Assembly (NCBI GenBank): GCA_902488555.1
Contig: CABTWT010000001.1
Span: forward strand, 21,233-85,232
Reading direction: 5' to 3'
Source of the DNA: an uncultured Anaerococcus sp.
GTDB lineage: Bacteria; Bacillota_A; Clostridia; Tissierellales; Peptoniphilaceae
DNA: 64,000 nt
Part shown: in pieces, positions 45,529 to 54,398 of the stretch
Position numbering within the stretch: the stretch's first letter is position 1
How the letters are laid out: each line of letters opens with the position of its first letter
Made by a program: the position numbers and the translations under genes
Notes under the pieces: generated by a model
Seen by the model: the letters and a program-made list of their open reading frames with translations, nothing else
Told to the model about the DNA's origin: nothing
The model's database searches: none

Positions 45529-48124
45529 CGAACTTAGAAAATCTTATATAGATTTTTTTGGCAATGAAAAAAATCATACTATTTTAAAATCTTTTTCCCT
45601 AATACCAAAAGATGATGAATCTTTGCTTTTAATCAATGCTGGTATGGCACCACTTAAGAAATATTTTACTGGTGAAGAAAGCATGAAAAATAATAGAGCA
45701 ACCTCTTCACAAAGATGTGTTCGTACAGGAGATATTGAAAGGGTTGGTAAAACTGAACGCCATGGAACATATTTTGAAATGTTAGGAAATTTTTCTTTTG
45801 GCGATTATTTTAAGAAAGAAGCTATAACCTGGGCCTATGAATATTTGACCGAACATCTAGAGATTTCTAAGGACTTATTATGGGTTACCGTCTACAAAGA
45901 TGACGACGAAGCATATAATATTTGGAAAGATGAAGTAGGCATGCCAAAAGAACGCATATTACGTCAAGATAAGGACGAAAACTTTTGGGAACTTGAAGTT
46001 GGTCCATGCGGGCCATGTTCAGAAATATTTGTAGACAGGGGTCCTAGCAAAGCAGTTGATGAGAATGACAATGCTCCAGGCAATGATAATTCTGATAGAT
46101 TTTTAGAGATATGGAATCTAGTTTTTACTCAGTTCAATAAGGATATCGAAGGTAACTATACACCCTTAGCTCATCCAAATATAGATACTGGTATGGGCCT
46201 TGAAAGAATAGCTATGATACTTCAACAAAAAGATAATATCTTTGAAGTTGATATAGCTCAAGATATTATAAAAGAAATTGAAAAAGTATCTGGCAAAACT
46301 TATAAGGAAAATCCAAAAGATGATGTTTCGATAAGAGTTATCACTGACCATGTAAAGGCTATGACATTCCTCGTTTCTGATGGAGTAGTTCCATCAAATG
46401 AAAAACGTGGATATGTACTTAGACGACTTATTAGACGTGCTTATAGACACGGCAAGCTTCTTGGTATAGAAGGCGAATTTTTAACTAAGATTGTAAATAG
46501 AGTTATCGATTCCTATAAGGATGAATACAAAGAATTATCTGATAATAAAGATCATATTCTTGAAGTTATCATCGAAGAAGAAGATAGATTCCAAAAAACA
46601 ATAGACCAAGGCCTAGATAGATTAAATAGTCTAATAACTGAAATGGAAAAAGATGGCGAGAAAATCTTAGATGGATCAGAAGCCTTCAAATTGTATGATA
46701 CCTATGGATTCCCACTTGATTTAACCAAAGAAATATTAAATGAACAGGACTACGATGTAGATGAAGATAAATTTAATAATGAGATGGAAGATCAAAGGGA
46801 AAAAGCTCGTAATGCAAGGAAAAAAGACGCTGGTTGGTCACTTGATAATATAGTTACTGATGGAATCAACCCAACAGACTTTATTGGTTATGATAATTTA
46901 TCAGTTGATGCAAAAATTACTAATTTATTTGACGAAAATGGCCAAGTAAAATCGCTAAAAGAGGGCGAAGAAGGTATAGTAGTAAGTGATAAGACTTCAT
47001 TTTATGCTGAAGGCGGCGGTGAAGTAGCTGACATAGGTTATATCTATAGTGATAATGCTAAGGCAAAAGTTACTGATGTTCAAAAGAAAAATGATATTTA
47101 TTTCCATTATGTAGAAATCCTAAGTGGAGAAATACATGCTAAAGAAGTATATACTTTTGAAGTTAGTAAAACTCGTCGCTTAGATATAACAAGAAATCAC
47201 TCGGCAACTCACTTATTAGACCAAGCTCTCAGAGATGTACTAGGAGATAGTATAAACCAAGCAGGATCTTTAGTAGATGATGAGAAGCTAAGATTTGATT
47301 TTACCTATAATGGATCACTTACAGCTAGCCAAAAAAGAGAAATAGAAGATATAGTTAATGAAAAAATTAGAGATCAGTTAGATGTCAAGAAAGAAATACT
47401 TCCATTTAAAAAATCTCAAGAAATGGGAGCTATAGGTCTATTTGAAGACAAGTACAAAGACGAAGTAAGAGTTGTTTCCATAGGAGATTATTCTAAAGAA
47501 TTGTGTGGCGGTTGCCATGTTAACAATTCATCTGAAATCTTAATGTTTAAAATATTAAGCGAGTCTTCAGTATCTGCAGGCGTTCGTAGAATAGAAGCCA
47601 TAACTGGTAAAAAAGTTTATGAGCTTATACAAAAACAAAAAGATGACCTAGAACAAATAGCTGCTGATTTAGGAACTAGAGAAGATTTAATTGAAAACAG
47701 AATCAGATCTATTAAAGAAGAAATCGCAAATCAAAAAGAAGAAATAAAAAGATTAAAATCATCTTCAAATAAAGATACTTTTGAAGAGTTAAGAAAAGCA
47801 GTTGAAAAGAAAGATGATCTAAATCTACTTATTTATAAATTTGAAGATGCGACTACAGATCAGATGCGTGATTACGAAAATAGACTAAAGCAAACATTTG
47901 ATAATTTAGTCATAGTTTTTGCAAGTCTAAGTAATAATAAGTTTATATTTACAGTATCTGTAGATGATAGCTTAACTAATAGATATGATGCAGGAAAAAT
48001 AGTAAGAGAGATAAGTCAGTTAACTGGTGGAAACGGCGGGGGAAGAAAGAACTTCGCACAAGCTGGAGGAAAAGATATTTCTAAGGTAGATCTTGCTTTA
48101 GAAAGAGCTCATCAGATTATATAG
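45509..48124 (+). CDS. alaS: Alanyl-tRNA synthetase
   Basis: Charges tRNA-Ala and edits mischarged Ser/Gly. 871 residues: class II catalytic domain ('LLLINAGMAPLKKYFTGEE', 'TSSQRCVRTGDIERVGKT' in part, 'LGNFSFGDYFK'), tRNA recognition domain, editing domain with 'SATHLLDQAL' and 'CGGCHV', and the C-terminal C-Ala domain ending 'GGNGGGRKNFAQAGG'. The start follows AGGAG at 45499-45503. All domains are complete. Followed by ireB-ruvX-DUF1292 as in Bacillus. Confidence 0.98.
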   Translation: MKNLGVNELRKSYIDFFGNEKNHTILKSFSLIPKDDESLLLINAGMAPLKKYFTGEESMKNNRATSSQRCVRTGDIERVGKTERHGTYFEMLGNFSFGDYFKKEAITWAYEYLTEHLEISKDLLWVTVYKDDDEAYNIWKDEVGMPKERILRQDKDENFWELEVGPCGPCSEIFVDRGPSKAVDENDNAPGNDNSDRFLEIWNLVFTQFNKDIEGNYTPLAHPNIDTGMGLERIAMILQQKDNIFEVDIAQDIIKEIEKVSGKTYKENPKDDVSIRVITDHVKAMTFLVSDGVVPSNEKRGYVLRRLIRRAYRHGKLLGIEGEFLTKIVNRVIDSYKDEYKELSDNKDHILEVIIEEEDRFQKTIDQGLDRLNSLITEMEKDGEKILDGSEAFKLYDTYGFPLDLTKEILNEQDYDVDEDKFNNEMEDQREKARNARKKDAGWSLDNIVTDGINPTDFIGYDNLSVDAKITNLFDENGQVKSLKEGEEGIVVSDKTSFYAEGGGEVADIGYIYSDNAKAKVTDVQKKNDIYFHYVEILSGEIHAKEVYTFEVSKTRRLDITRNHSATHLLDQALRDVLGDSINQAGSLVDDEKLRFDFTYNGSLTASQKREIEDIVNEKIRDQLDVKKEILPFKKSQEMGAIGLFEDKYKDEVRVVSIGDYSKELCGGCHVNNSSEILMFKILSESSVSAGVRRIEAITGKKVYELIQKQKDDLEQIAADLGTREDLIENRIRSIKEEIANQKEEIKRLKSSSNKDTFEELRKAVEKKDDLNLLIYKFEDATTDQMRDYENRLKQTFDNLVIVFASLSNNKFIFTVSVDDSLTNRYDAGKIVREISQLTGGNGGGRKNFAQAGGKDISKVDLALERAHQII

Positions 48125-48136
48125 AGGAGTTTTAAA

Positions 48137-48397
48137 ATGACTGAAAATAATAATTTTAACGAAACTATTGCTTTTAAACCTGAAAGAGATGACCAAAAGG
48201 ATATTAGAGAGATTCTAACAACTGTTTATAATGCCCTAGAAGAAAAAGGTTATAAGCCAACAGGGCAAATTGTTGGTTATTTGTTATCTGGCGATCCTAC
48301 CTATATTACAGCTCATAATGGTGCACGTAAACTAATAAGAGTTGTAGATAGAGATGAAATACTTGAAGAATTATTAAATAGCTATATCAATGACTAG
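48137..48397 (+). CDS. ireB: IreB-family regulatory phosphoprotein (YrzL, UPF0297)
   Basis: 86 residues with 'VYNALEEKGYKPTGQIVGYLLSGDP' split around residues 31-55 and 'TAHNGARKLIR'. In Enterococcus, IreB is phosphorylated by the PASTA kinase IreK on N-terminal threonines and restrains cephalosporin resistance; Thr2 and Thr10 are candidates here. The alaS-yrzL-yrrK order is conserved. Its presence implies a PASTA kinase elsewhere in the genome. Confidence 0.94.
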   Translation: MTENNNFNETIAFKPERDDQKDIREILTTVYNALEEKGYKPTGQIVGYLLSGDPTYITAHNGARKLIRVVDRDEILEELLNSYIND

Positions 48398-48809
48398 GAT
48401 AATGGGTCTGGATGTAGGTGATAAAACTATTGGGGTTGCTCTTAGCGACCCTATGTTTTTGATGGCTCATCCTATAGAAACAATAAAAAGAAAAAAAGCA
48501 AGCCTAGACATTCAAAGGCTAGTTGAAATTATAGAAAAAGAAAATGTAGAAACTATTGTAGTAGGTCTTCCTAAAAATATGAATAATTCCATAGGTCCTC
48601 AATCTATGAAAGTAATGAGTTTTGTAGATTTGCTAAAAAAGCAAACTGACAAAGAGATTATTTACGAAGATGAAAGAATGACAACTCTTCAATCAGAAAG
48701 AGTACTTATTGATATGGATGTCAGACGAGAAAATAGGAAGAAGTATATTGATAAAATTGCAGCTACATTTATCTTGCAAAGCTATTTAGACAGGAGAAAC
48801 AATGGATAG
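48390..48809 (+). CDS. ruvX: RuvX/YqgF Holliday junction resolvase-like protein
   Basis: 139 residues of the RNase H fold: 'GLDVGDKTIGVALSDP', 'VVGLPKNMNNSIGPQS', 'YEDERMTTLQSERVL' and 'DKIAATFILQSYLD'. In E. coli the homologue processes the 16S rRNA 5' end, so the role may be rRNA maturation rather than recombination. Overlaps its neighbours on both sides by 8 bases. Confidence 0.95.
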   Translation: MTRIMGLDVGDKTIGVALSDPMFLMAHPIETIKRKKASLDIQRLVEIIEKENVETIVVGLPKNMNNSIGPQSMKVMSFVDLLKKQTDKEIIYEDERMTTLQSERVLIDMDVRRENRKKYIDKIAATFILQSYLDRRNNG

Positions 48810-49044
48810 TATTGTTTTATATGATGAAGATAATAATGAAGTCAAATTTAATATAATAGATACTTTCGGAGTAGATGACAAAAATTACTGTGCCCTTCAA
48901 CAAGAAGATGATGATTTAATACTAATAGCTGAAGTAATAAATAATGACGATGAAGTTATTTTTAAAGCTATTGAAGATCAACAAGAGTTAGATGAAATCA
49001 TCAAATTGTACGAAGAAATGAAGGATGAAGACAATGGAAACTAA
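48802..49044 (+). CDS. DUF1292 family protein (YrzB position)
   Basis: 80 residues: 'IVLYDEDNNEVKFNII', 'FGVDDKNYCALQ', 'DDEVIFKAIEDQQELDEI'. It is the short form of the family, in the classical slot after ruvX. A longer, more acidic copy lies at 7456. The function is unknown. Confidence 0.9.
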   Translation: MDSIVLYDEDNNEVKFNIIDTFGVDDKNYCALQQEDDDLILIAEVINNDDEVIFKAIEDQQELDEIIKLYEEMKDEDNGN

Positions 49045-49477
49045 AGAAATCAGAAAAATTTTTGAAGAACATAATCAAAAGTTCACAAAGCAAAGAGAGA
49101 TTATTTTTAATGTTCTAAAAGATAGCTCTCCAAAGCATGTTACACCAGAAGAGCTGTTTTCCATTGTTCATGAGGATAATAAGCAAGTAGGAATTGCAAC
49201 AATATATAGAACTTTAAATATTTTTGAAGAATTAGGTATTGTTAACAAACAAGAGTTTACTGACAATGCCTACACTTATGAGCTTATAGATTCACTAAAT
49301 GACCACCACGACCATATTATTTGTACTAGTTGTGGGAAAATAATAGAAGATGAATGTATAAATAAAAATGAATTGACAAAGTCATTAAAAGATATGTATG
49401 ATTTTGACATGAAATATTATTCTCTAAGAATTTATGGCACTTGCTCCGAATGTCAAAAACTAAAGGAGTATAAATGA
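49034..49477 (+). CDS. Fur-family transcriptional regulator
   Basis: 147 residues. DNA-binding wing 'KFTKQREIIFNVLKD' and 'IATIYRTLNIFEELGIV'; metal-sensing region 'DHHDHIICTSCGKII'; structural zinc Cys4 site of Cys97, Cys100, Cys137 and Cys140. Whether it senses iron, zinc or peroxide (Fur, Zur, PerR) cannot be decided; the HHDH cluster fits any. AAGGA at 49021-49025 selects ATG 49034 over ATG 49025. Overlaps RNase J by 4 bases. Confidence 0.92.
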   Translation: METKEIRKIFEEHNQKFTKQREIIFNVLKDSSPKHVTPEELFSIVHEDNKQVGIATIYRTLNIFEELGIVNKQEFTDNAYTYELIDSLNDHHDHIICTSCGKIIEDECINKNELTKSLKDMYDFDMKYYSLRIYGTCSECQKLKEYK

Positions 49478-51153
49478 GACATGAGAAGAAATTAAAACTA
49501 ATTCCTATTGGGGGATTACAAGAAATTGGTAAGAACTGTACCGTAGTTGAATACGGGAATGATATGGTTATGATAGACTGTGGTCTAACATTTCCTGACC
49601 AAGATATGCTTGGAGTAGACATAGTAATACCAGATTTTACCTATGTTGAAGAAAACAAAGATAAACTAAGGGGTATATTTGTAACCCATGGTCACGAAGA
49701 CCATATTGGGGCTATACCATACTTTTTAAAGAGTGTAGATACAAATGTATATTGTTCAAAATTAACTAAAGGTTTATTAGAAAACAAATTTAAAGAACAT
49801 GGACTAAACCCAAATAGAATCAAAATGGTAAACGTCAACAATAAAGTTAATGTTGGGGATTTAAGTGTAGAATTTATTAGAGTGAGCCACTCTATCCCAG
49901 ATTCATGTTCTATAGCAGTTAAATCACCTGTAGGAACAATCCTATTTACAGGCGACTTTAAAATGGACTTTACTCCAATTGATGGAGACCCAACAGATAT
50001 ACAAAGGCTGGCAGAACTAGGCAAAAAAGGCCTACTAGCGGTTTATGCTGATAGTACTAACGTTGAAAGACCAGGCCATTCACTAAGTGAAAAAGAAGTT
50101 GGAGATACCTTTATAAGGATTTTTGGACAAGTAAGCGGAAGGATCATTGTTGCAACCTTTGCAAGTAACCTTCATAGGGTTCAGCAAGTAATATATGCGG
50201 CTGAAAAATATAACAAAAAAGTTGCACTTTCTGGTAGGTCTATGCTAAATAACGTTAAGATTGCTAGCGATTTAGGATATTTAAAGGTTAAGAGCAATAC
50301 ACTAATCGATATGAAAAATATCAAATCCTATGCTGATGATGAGATAGTTGTCCTTTCGACAGGTACTCAAGGTGAGCCACTATCTGCACTAACCAGAATG
50401 GCAAATGGAGAACACAAACAAATTCACCTAAATGAAACAGATACTGTTATACTTTCTTCATCAGCAATTCCAGGTAACGAGATAGCTATCAATAATACCA
50501 TTAACAAACTAACAAAAATTGGTGTAAATATAATATATGCATCTTTAGCAAAAGTCCATGCATCTGGTCACGCTTGTCAAGAAGAAATAAAATTAATGTA
50601 TCAACTAACCACACCAAAATATTTACTACCTGCCCATGGTGAAGCTCGTCAATTGCAAACTCACCAAAAGATAGCCGAAGATATGGGAATGGATAAAGAT
50701 AAAATATTTATTCTAGAAAATGGCGATGTACTAGAGTTTACTAAAAAGACAGCAAAAGTTACAGGAAAAGTAACAGCTGGAAAAGTCTTAGTTGATGGCT
50801 CTGGTATTGGTGATGTAGGCAATATAGTCTTAAAAGATAGAAAACACCTATCAGAAGATGGTCTTATGGTTGTATCTATCACTTTTGATAGAAATACCCA
50901 AGCTTTACTAGCAGGTCCAGAAATAGTATCTCGTGGTTTTGTTTACGTGAAAGAAAACCAAGATATTATAGAAAACTCAAAAGAAGTAGTACTAAGATCT
51001 GTTGAAAAATGTCAAAAAGAAGAAATAAGAGCTTTAAGTCAAATAAAATATCAAATTAGAGAAGACTTAAAATCTTATTTGTACAATGAACTAGGCCGTG
51101 ATCCTATGATATTACCAGTAATATCAGAAGTAGAAAACAATGAGATATATTAA
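49474..51153 (+). CDS. Ribonuclease J
   Basis: 5'-exo- and endoribonuclease of Firmicutes. 559 residues with metallo-beta-lactamase motif 'FVTHGHEDHIGAIPYFL', 'RVSHSIPDSCSIAV', 'FTGDFKMD', 'YADSTNVERPG', the beta-CASP region 'IIVATFASNLHRVQQV', 'VHASGHACQEEIKLM' and 'LPAHGEARQL', and the C-terminal dimerisation part. Only this one copy is in the window, so J1 versus J2 cannot be assigned. Its partner RNase Y is encoded at the window end. Confidence 0.97.
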   Translation: MRHEKKLKLIPIGGLQEIGKNCTVVEYGNDMVMIDCGLTFPDQDMLGVDIVIPDFTYVEENKDKLRGIFVTHGHEDHIGAIPYFLKSVDTNVYCSKLTKGLLENKFKEHGLNPNRIKMVNVNNKVNVGDLSVEFIRVSHSIPDSCSIAVKSPVGTILFTGDFKMDFTPIDGDPTDIQRLAELGKKGLLAVYADSTNVERPGHSLSEKEVGDTFIRIFGQVSGRIIVATFASNLHRVQQVIYAAEKYNKKVALSGRSMLNNVKIASDLGYLKVKSNTLIDMKNIKSYADDEIVVLSTGTQGEPLSALTRMANGEHKQIHLNETDTVILSSSAIPGNEIAINNTINKLTKIGVNIIYASLAKVHASGHACQEEIKLMYQLTTPKYLLPAHGEARQLQTHQKIAEDMGMDKDKIFILENGDVLEFTKKTAKVTGKVTAGKVLVDGSGIGDVGNIVLKDRKHLSEDGLMVVSITFDRNTQALLAGPEIVSRGFVYVKENQDIIENSKEVVLRSVEKCQKEEIRALSQIKYQIREDLKSYLYNELGRDPMILPVISEVENNEIY

Positions 51154-51769
51154 TTACCAACATACTAGTGATTATTTAGAAAACATTATTGAAGATAGGG
51201 ACTTTTTAGACCTAAGAGCATATGCTTTAAAAAATGATGTCCCTATAATGAATATCGAGAGCAAAGAATTTATCAAAAGTATATTGGCTATTCAAAGACC
51301 AAAAACCATCCTAGAACTAGGAACAGCTATAGGATATTCATCCTTAGTTTTTTATAAGTATACTAAAGCTGATATTACTACCATAGAATTAGATGAATCT
51401 ACATCTAAAATAGCCCAAAATAATTTTGATAAATACAATGCCCCAATAAATTTAATAAATGATGATGCAATGAAAGCCTTGAATAGTATAAGTCAAGGCT
51501 TTGATTTTGTTTTTATTGATGCCAATAAGGCTCACTATGAAGACTATTTTAAAATTTGTGCTGATTTATTAAATGATGGAGGGATAATAATATCTGATAA
51601 TGTTCTTTTCAAAGGTATGGTCATAAATGATGATTTGGTAAATAAAAGAATGATTACTATTGTAAAAAGATTGAGAAATTACCTGGCCTACGTGATCGAT
51701 AGGAGAGACTTCACAACTTCTATTATCCCAATAGGTGATGGTTTAACTATAAGCGTTAAGGAGAAATAA
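51140..51769 (+). CDS. trmR: SAM-dependent O-methyltransferase, probable tRNA 5-hydroxyuridine methyltransferase TrmR
   Basis: 209 residues of the small O-methyltransferase family: SAM loop 'ILELGTAIGYSSLVFYK', 'ITTIELDESTSKIA', 'FDFVFIDANKAHYEDYF', 'IISDNVLFKGMV'. In B. subtilis the homologue YrrM (TrmR) methylates 5-hydroxyuridine 34 to 5-methoxyuridine and is encoded beside the U32 proteins that make the hydroxyl group, the same arrangement as here. Overlaps RNase J by 14 bases and touches the next start. Confidence 0.87.
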   Translation: MRYINYQHTSDYLENIIEDRDFLDLRAYALKNDVPIMNIESKEFIKSILAIQRPKTILELGTAIGYSSLVFYKYTKADITTIELDESTSKIAQNNFDKYNAPINLINDDAMKALNSISQGFDFVFIDANKAHYEDYFKICADLLNDGGIIISDNVLFKGMVINDDLVNKRMITIVKRLRNYLAYVIDRRDFTTSIIPIGDGLTISVKEK

Positions 51770-53010
51770 TGAATAAAGAAAAAGTAGAATTGCTTGCCCC
51801 CGCTGGTGATATAGAAAGATTAGAAGCGGCTGTAAAATTTGGAGCAGATGCCGTATTTATGGCTGGAGATAGCTTCGGTCTTAGAGCAAATGCCAAAAAT
51901 TTTGATAGACAAGCTATGATTGAAGCTGTTAAATTTGCTCATGATAATCAGGTGAGAGTTCATATAACTATGAATATAGTACCTCACGATGAAGATATGA
52001 ACGGTATTGAAGATTATTTAAAGTTTCTTGATGAAATAGGCGTTGATGCTCTTATAATTTCAGATCCTGGTATTTTTTCACTTGCTAAGGAATTAACCAA
52101 TATAGACCTTCATATCTCAACACAAGCTTCTGTAACAAATACTGCAACTGTTAATTTTTGGTATAAGATGGGCGCAAAAAGGGTCATACTAGCTCGTGAA
52201 CTATCATTGGAAGAAATAATTGAAATTAGGAATAATACTCCAAAAGATTTGGAAATAGAAGTATTTGTTCATGGAGCTATGTGTATATCCTACTCTGGTA
52301 GATGTCTACTATCTAACTATATGACAGGACGTGATGCCAACAGAGGTGATTGTGCACAAGCATGTAGGTGGAAATATAGCATACAAGAAGAAAATAGGCC
52401 TGGAGAATATTATCCAATAGAAGAAGATGGATCAGGGACCTATATAATGAACTCTAAGGACCTATGTTTGATAGATGAACTTGATAAACTCATAGAAACA
52501 GGTATTGATAGTTTTAAAATCGAAGGAAGAATGAAGACAGAGTTTTATGTTGCAACTGTTATAAGAAGCTATAGACAAGCTATAGATGCTTATTATGAAG
52601 ACAATTATAATAAAGAGACTATTCAAAAGTATTTCAATGAAGTTGAAAAAGCAAGCCACAGGCACTACACAAAGGGATTCTTTTATAACAAACCTGCTGA
52701 AGACGGTCAAATCTATGAGACTTCATCATATATTAGAAAATATGACTTTATAGGCAAAGTCTTAGATTACAATAAAGATAGCAAAGAAGCTATTATTGAA
52801 CAAAGAAATAGATTTTTCCTAGGAGAAGATATAGAAATATTTGGCAATAGAAAAGATTTTTACGAATTTAAAATTGATAATATGAGAGATTCTAAAGGAG
52901 AAGATTTAGAAGTTGCTAACAAAGCCAAGGAAAAGATCTATATGACAATTGATTATCCACTAGAAAAGGGAGATCTACTAAGAAGAGCCATTGACGAAGA
53001 TAATGACTAA
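51769..53010 (+). CDS. trhP: U32-family protein, probable tRNA uridine-34 hydroxylation protein TrhP
   Basis: 413 residues annotated in the U32 'peptidase' family. 'VELLAPAGDIERLEAAVKFG' starts the barrel, and the cysteine region reads 'GAMCISYSGRCLLSNYM' then 'RGDCAQACRWKY', with the four conserved Cys; the pattern is that of YegQ/YrrO (TrhP) rather than RlhA. These are prephenate-dependent tRNA hydroxylation factors, not proteases. B. subtilis has two (YrrN, YrrO); only one is present here. Overlaps trmR by one base. Confidence 0.85.
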   Translation: MNKEKVELLAPAGDIERLEAAVKFGADAVFMAGDSFGLRANAKNFDRQAMIEAVKFAHDNQVRVHITMNIVPHDEDMNGIEDYLKFLDEIGVDALIISDPGIFSLAKELTNIDLHISTQASVTNTATVNFWYKMGAKRVILARELSLEEIIEIRNNTPKDLEIEVFVHGAMCISYSGRCLLSNYMTGRDANRGDCAQACRWKYSIQEENRPGEYYPIEEDGSGTYIMNSKDLCLIDELDKLIETGIDSFKIEGRMKTEFYVATVIRSYRQAIDAYYEDNYNKETIQKYFNEVEKASHRHYTKGFFYNKPAEDGQIYETSSYIRKYDFIGKVLDYNKDSKEAIIEQRNRFFLGEDIEIFGNRKDFYEFKIDNMRDSKGEDLEVANKAKEKIYMTIDYPLEKGDLLRRAIDEDND

Positions 53011-53090
53011 TATTTTGAAAAAACCACAATAAATTTTAAATTATCTTTATTTTGGGTATAAAATATATTGTAAAAGAAAAGGAGTTAAGA

Positions 53091-53366
53091 ATGACAGATA
53101 AAAAAGAAAACGAAAAAATTATCAATCCTGAAACTGGAAAAGAAGAAGAAACTAGTCAATTTGAAGGCGATGAATCCTTAGAAGAAAAAGTAAAATCAAG
53201 TGATCAAAGCTTAAATTTCAAAGACCCTGATGACAAATATACTACTGACACAGAGTATAGAAACACCACAATTGATGAGGCAGGACAAGTATCTGCACCA
53301 AGTGCTGAAGGAAGAAGAACAAGAGTTGACGAACTATCAGAAAATCCATCAGAAAGTGATAATTAA
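53091..53366 (+). CDS. Small highly charged protein, paralogue of the convergent gene
   Basis: 91 residues, rich in Glu, Asp, Lys and Ser, with almost no hydrophobic core, so probably disordered. 'IINPETGKEEE', 'SQFEGDESLEEK', 'DDKYTTDTE' and the C-terminal 'EGRRTRVDELSENPS' are shared almost step by step with the minus-strand protein at 53484. AAGGAG at 53079-53084 selects ATG 53091; an upstream GTG at 53052 is in untranslated sequence. It has its own terminator. I do not recognise the family. Confidence 0.75.
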   Translation: MTDKKENEKIINPETGKEEETSQFEGDESLEEKVKSSDQSLNFKDPDDKYTTDTEYRNTTIDEAGQVSAPSAEGRRTRVDELSENPSESDN

Positions 53367-53391
53367 TAAACTATTATTGATTAGAAAATGG

Positions 53392-53428
53392 ACCAAGCAT
53401 TGCAAAGGTTGCAATAGCTTGGTTTTTT
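53392..53428 (+). terminator. Strong terminator, plus strand
   Basis: ACCAAGCATTGCAA (53392-53405), loop AGG, TTGCAAT-A-GCTTGGT (53409-53423) with one bulged base, then T residues: a 14-pair stem, unusually long for this genome. Confidence 0.92.
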
Positions 53429-53433
53429 GTTAT

Positions 53434-53465
53434 AAAAAACCTCCAATTCATAAGTGAAATGGAGG
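53434..53465 (-). terminator. Terminator, minus strand
   Basis: Read on the minus strand: CCTCCATTTCA, loop CTTA, TGAATTGGAGG (one mismatch), then TTTTTT. It ends transcription of the gene at 53484 and stands back to back with the plus-strand terminator. Confidence 0.9.
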
Positions 53466-53483
53466 CTATGTAAGTATTATAAA

Positions 53484-53753
53484 TTATTTATCTTTAGAAG
53501 GATTTTCAGATAAATCATCTTCACGAGTTCTTCTGCCTTCAACTCCAACATTAGAGATTTGATCTGCTTCATCAACTTCTGTTTTTAGTTCTTCTTGGTC
53601 AGGAGAATATTTTTTATCTATATCATCTCCACCCTTTGCTGTTTCTGATGCACGAGTTTTTTTGTCAAGTTCATCATTTCCGTCATATTGGCTAGAGCAG
53701 CAAACTTTACCTGTTTTTGGATCAATTACTTTATCTTTTTTCTTTTCTGTCAT
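53484..53753 (-). CDS. Small highly charged protein with Cys-Cys, paralogue of the gene at 53091
   Basis: 89 residues, convergent with its paralogue. Shared elements in order: 'MTEKKKDK', 'VIDPKTGK', 'SSQYDGNDELDKK', 'DKKYSPDQEE', 'DEADQIS', and the nearly identical end 'EGRRTREDDLSENPS'. Unlike the paralogue it has a Cys18-Cys19 pair just after TGK, which could bind metal or form disulfides. GGGAG precedes the ATG on the minus strand, and a good promoter lies upstream. Function unknown. Confidence 0.75.
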   Translation of the reverse strand: MTEKKKDKVIDPKTGKVCCSSQYDGNDELDKKTRASETAKGGDDIDKKYSPDQEELKTEVDEADQISNVGVEGRRTREDDLSENPSKDK

Positions 53754-53797
53754 AATTTACTCCCTTTTTCTGTATGTACATTTTTATCTTTAATATA

Positions 53798-53826
53798 ATT
53801 ATAATACACTTAGATTTTTATTGCAA
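53798..53826 (-). promoter_or_regulatory. Promoter of the minus-strand charged-protein gene
   Basis: On the minus strand: TTGCAA (53826-53821), 17-base spacer, TATAAT (53803-53798). About 45 bases of leader follow before the ATG at 53753. Confidence 0.75.
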
Positions 53827-53915
53827 TATCTTTAACAATTTCTCCAATTGCCATTAAGATTTTGAGCTTTATAATATTATATACTTGTATCATTTTAAAA
53901 TTTATTTTCATATCT

Positions 53916-53944
53916 TTGTAATTATAGGTAAAAATTGGTATATT
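53916..53944 (+). promoter_or_regulatory. Promoter of dut
   Basis: TTGTAA (53916-53921), 17-base spacer, TATATT (53939-53944) preceded by TGG, an extended -10. It lies in the 213-base divergent gap 53754-53966, which otherwise holds only AT-rich sequence and the minus-strand promoter. Confidence 0.65.
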
Positions 53945-53966
53945 ATTGTGTAGTGAAGGTGATAAA

Positions 53967-54398
53967 ATGAATAAAATATTAAAAATTATGACAGATGGCC
54001 AAATGCCTTCTTATCAAACATCGGGTTCATGTGGTATAGACTTATATTGTTCAAATGATGAAGATACAGTAATTGAACCTGGAGATATGAAAAAAATACA
54101 TACAGACCTTAGGCTAGAAATCCCTGAAGGTTTTTTTGGTGCAGTATATCCTAGGTCTTCGACTGGAGTTAAAAGACATCTGATGCTAGCAAATACTGTG
54201 GGAGTTATAGATTCAGACTATAGAGGGGAAATTATGATATTTATGTATAACTATGGCAAGACCCCCCAAGTAATTAAAAATGGAGATAGGATAGCTCAAT
54301 TAGTAATTCAACCTTATGAAAGATGTGAACTAATTAAAGTTGATAGCTTAGAAGAAACGGATAGAGGTGAAAGTGGTTTTGGTTCCACTGGCAATTAA
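53967..54398 (+). CDS. dut: dUTP diphosphatase (trimeric dUTPase)
   Basis: Hydrolyses dUTP to dUMP, limiting uracil in DNA. 143 residues with all five motifs: 'SGSCGIDLYCS', 'YPRSSTGVK', 'NTVGVIDSDYRGEI', 'GDRIAQLVIQP' and 'ESGFGSTGN'. GAAGGTG precedes ATG 53967; an upstream GTG frame start at 53946 is less likely. The next gene starts on the last base of its stop. Confidence 0.96.
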   Translation: MNKILKIMTDGQMPSYQTSGSCGIDLYCSNDEDTVIEPGDMKKIHTDLRLEIPEGFFGAVYPRSSTGVKRHLMLANTVGVIDSDYRGEIMIFMYNYGKTPQVIKNGDRIAQLVIQPYERCELIKVDSLEETDRGESGFGSTGN

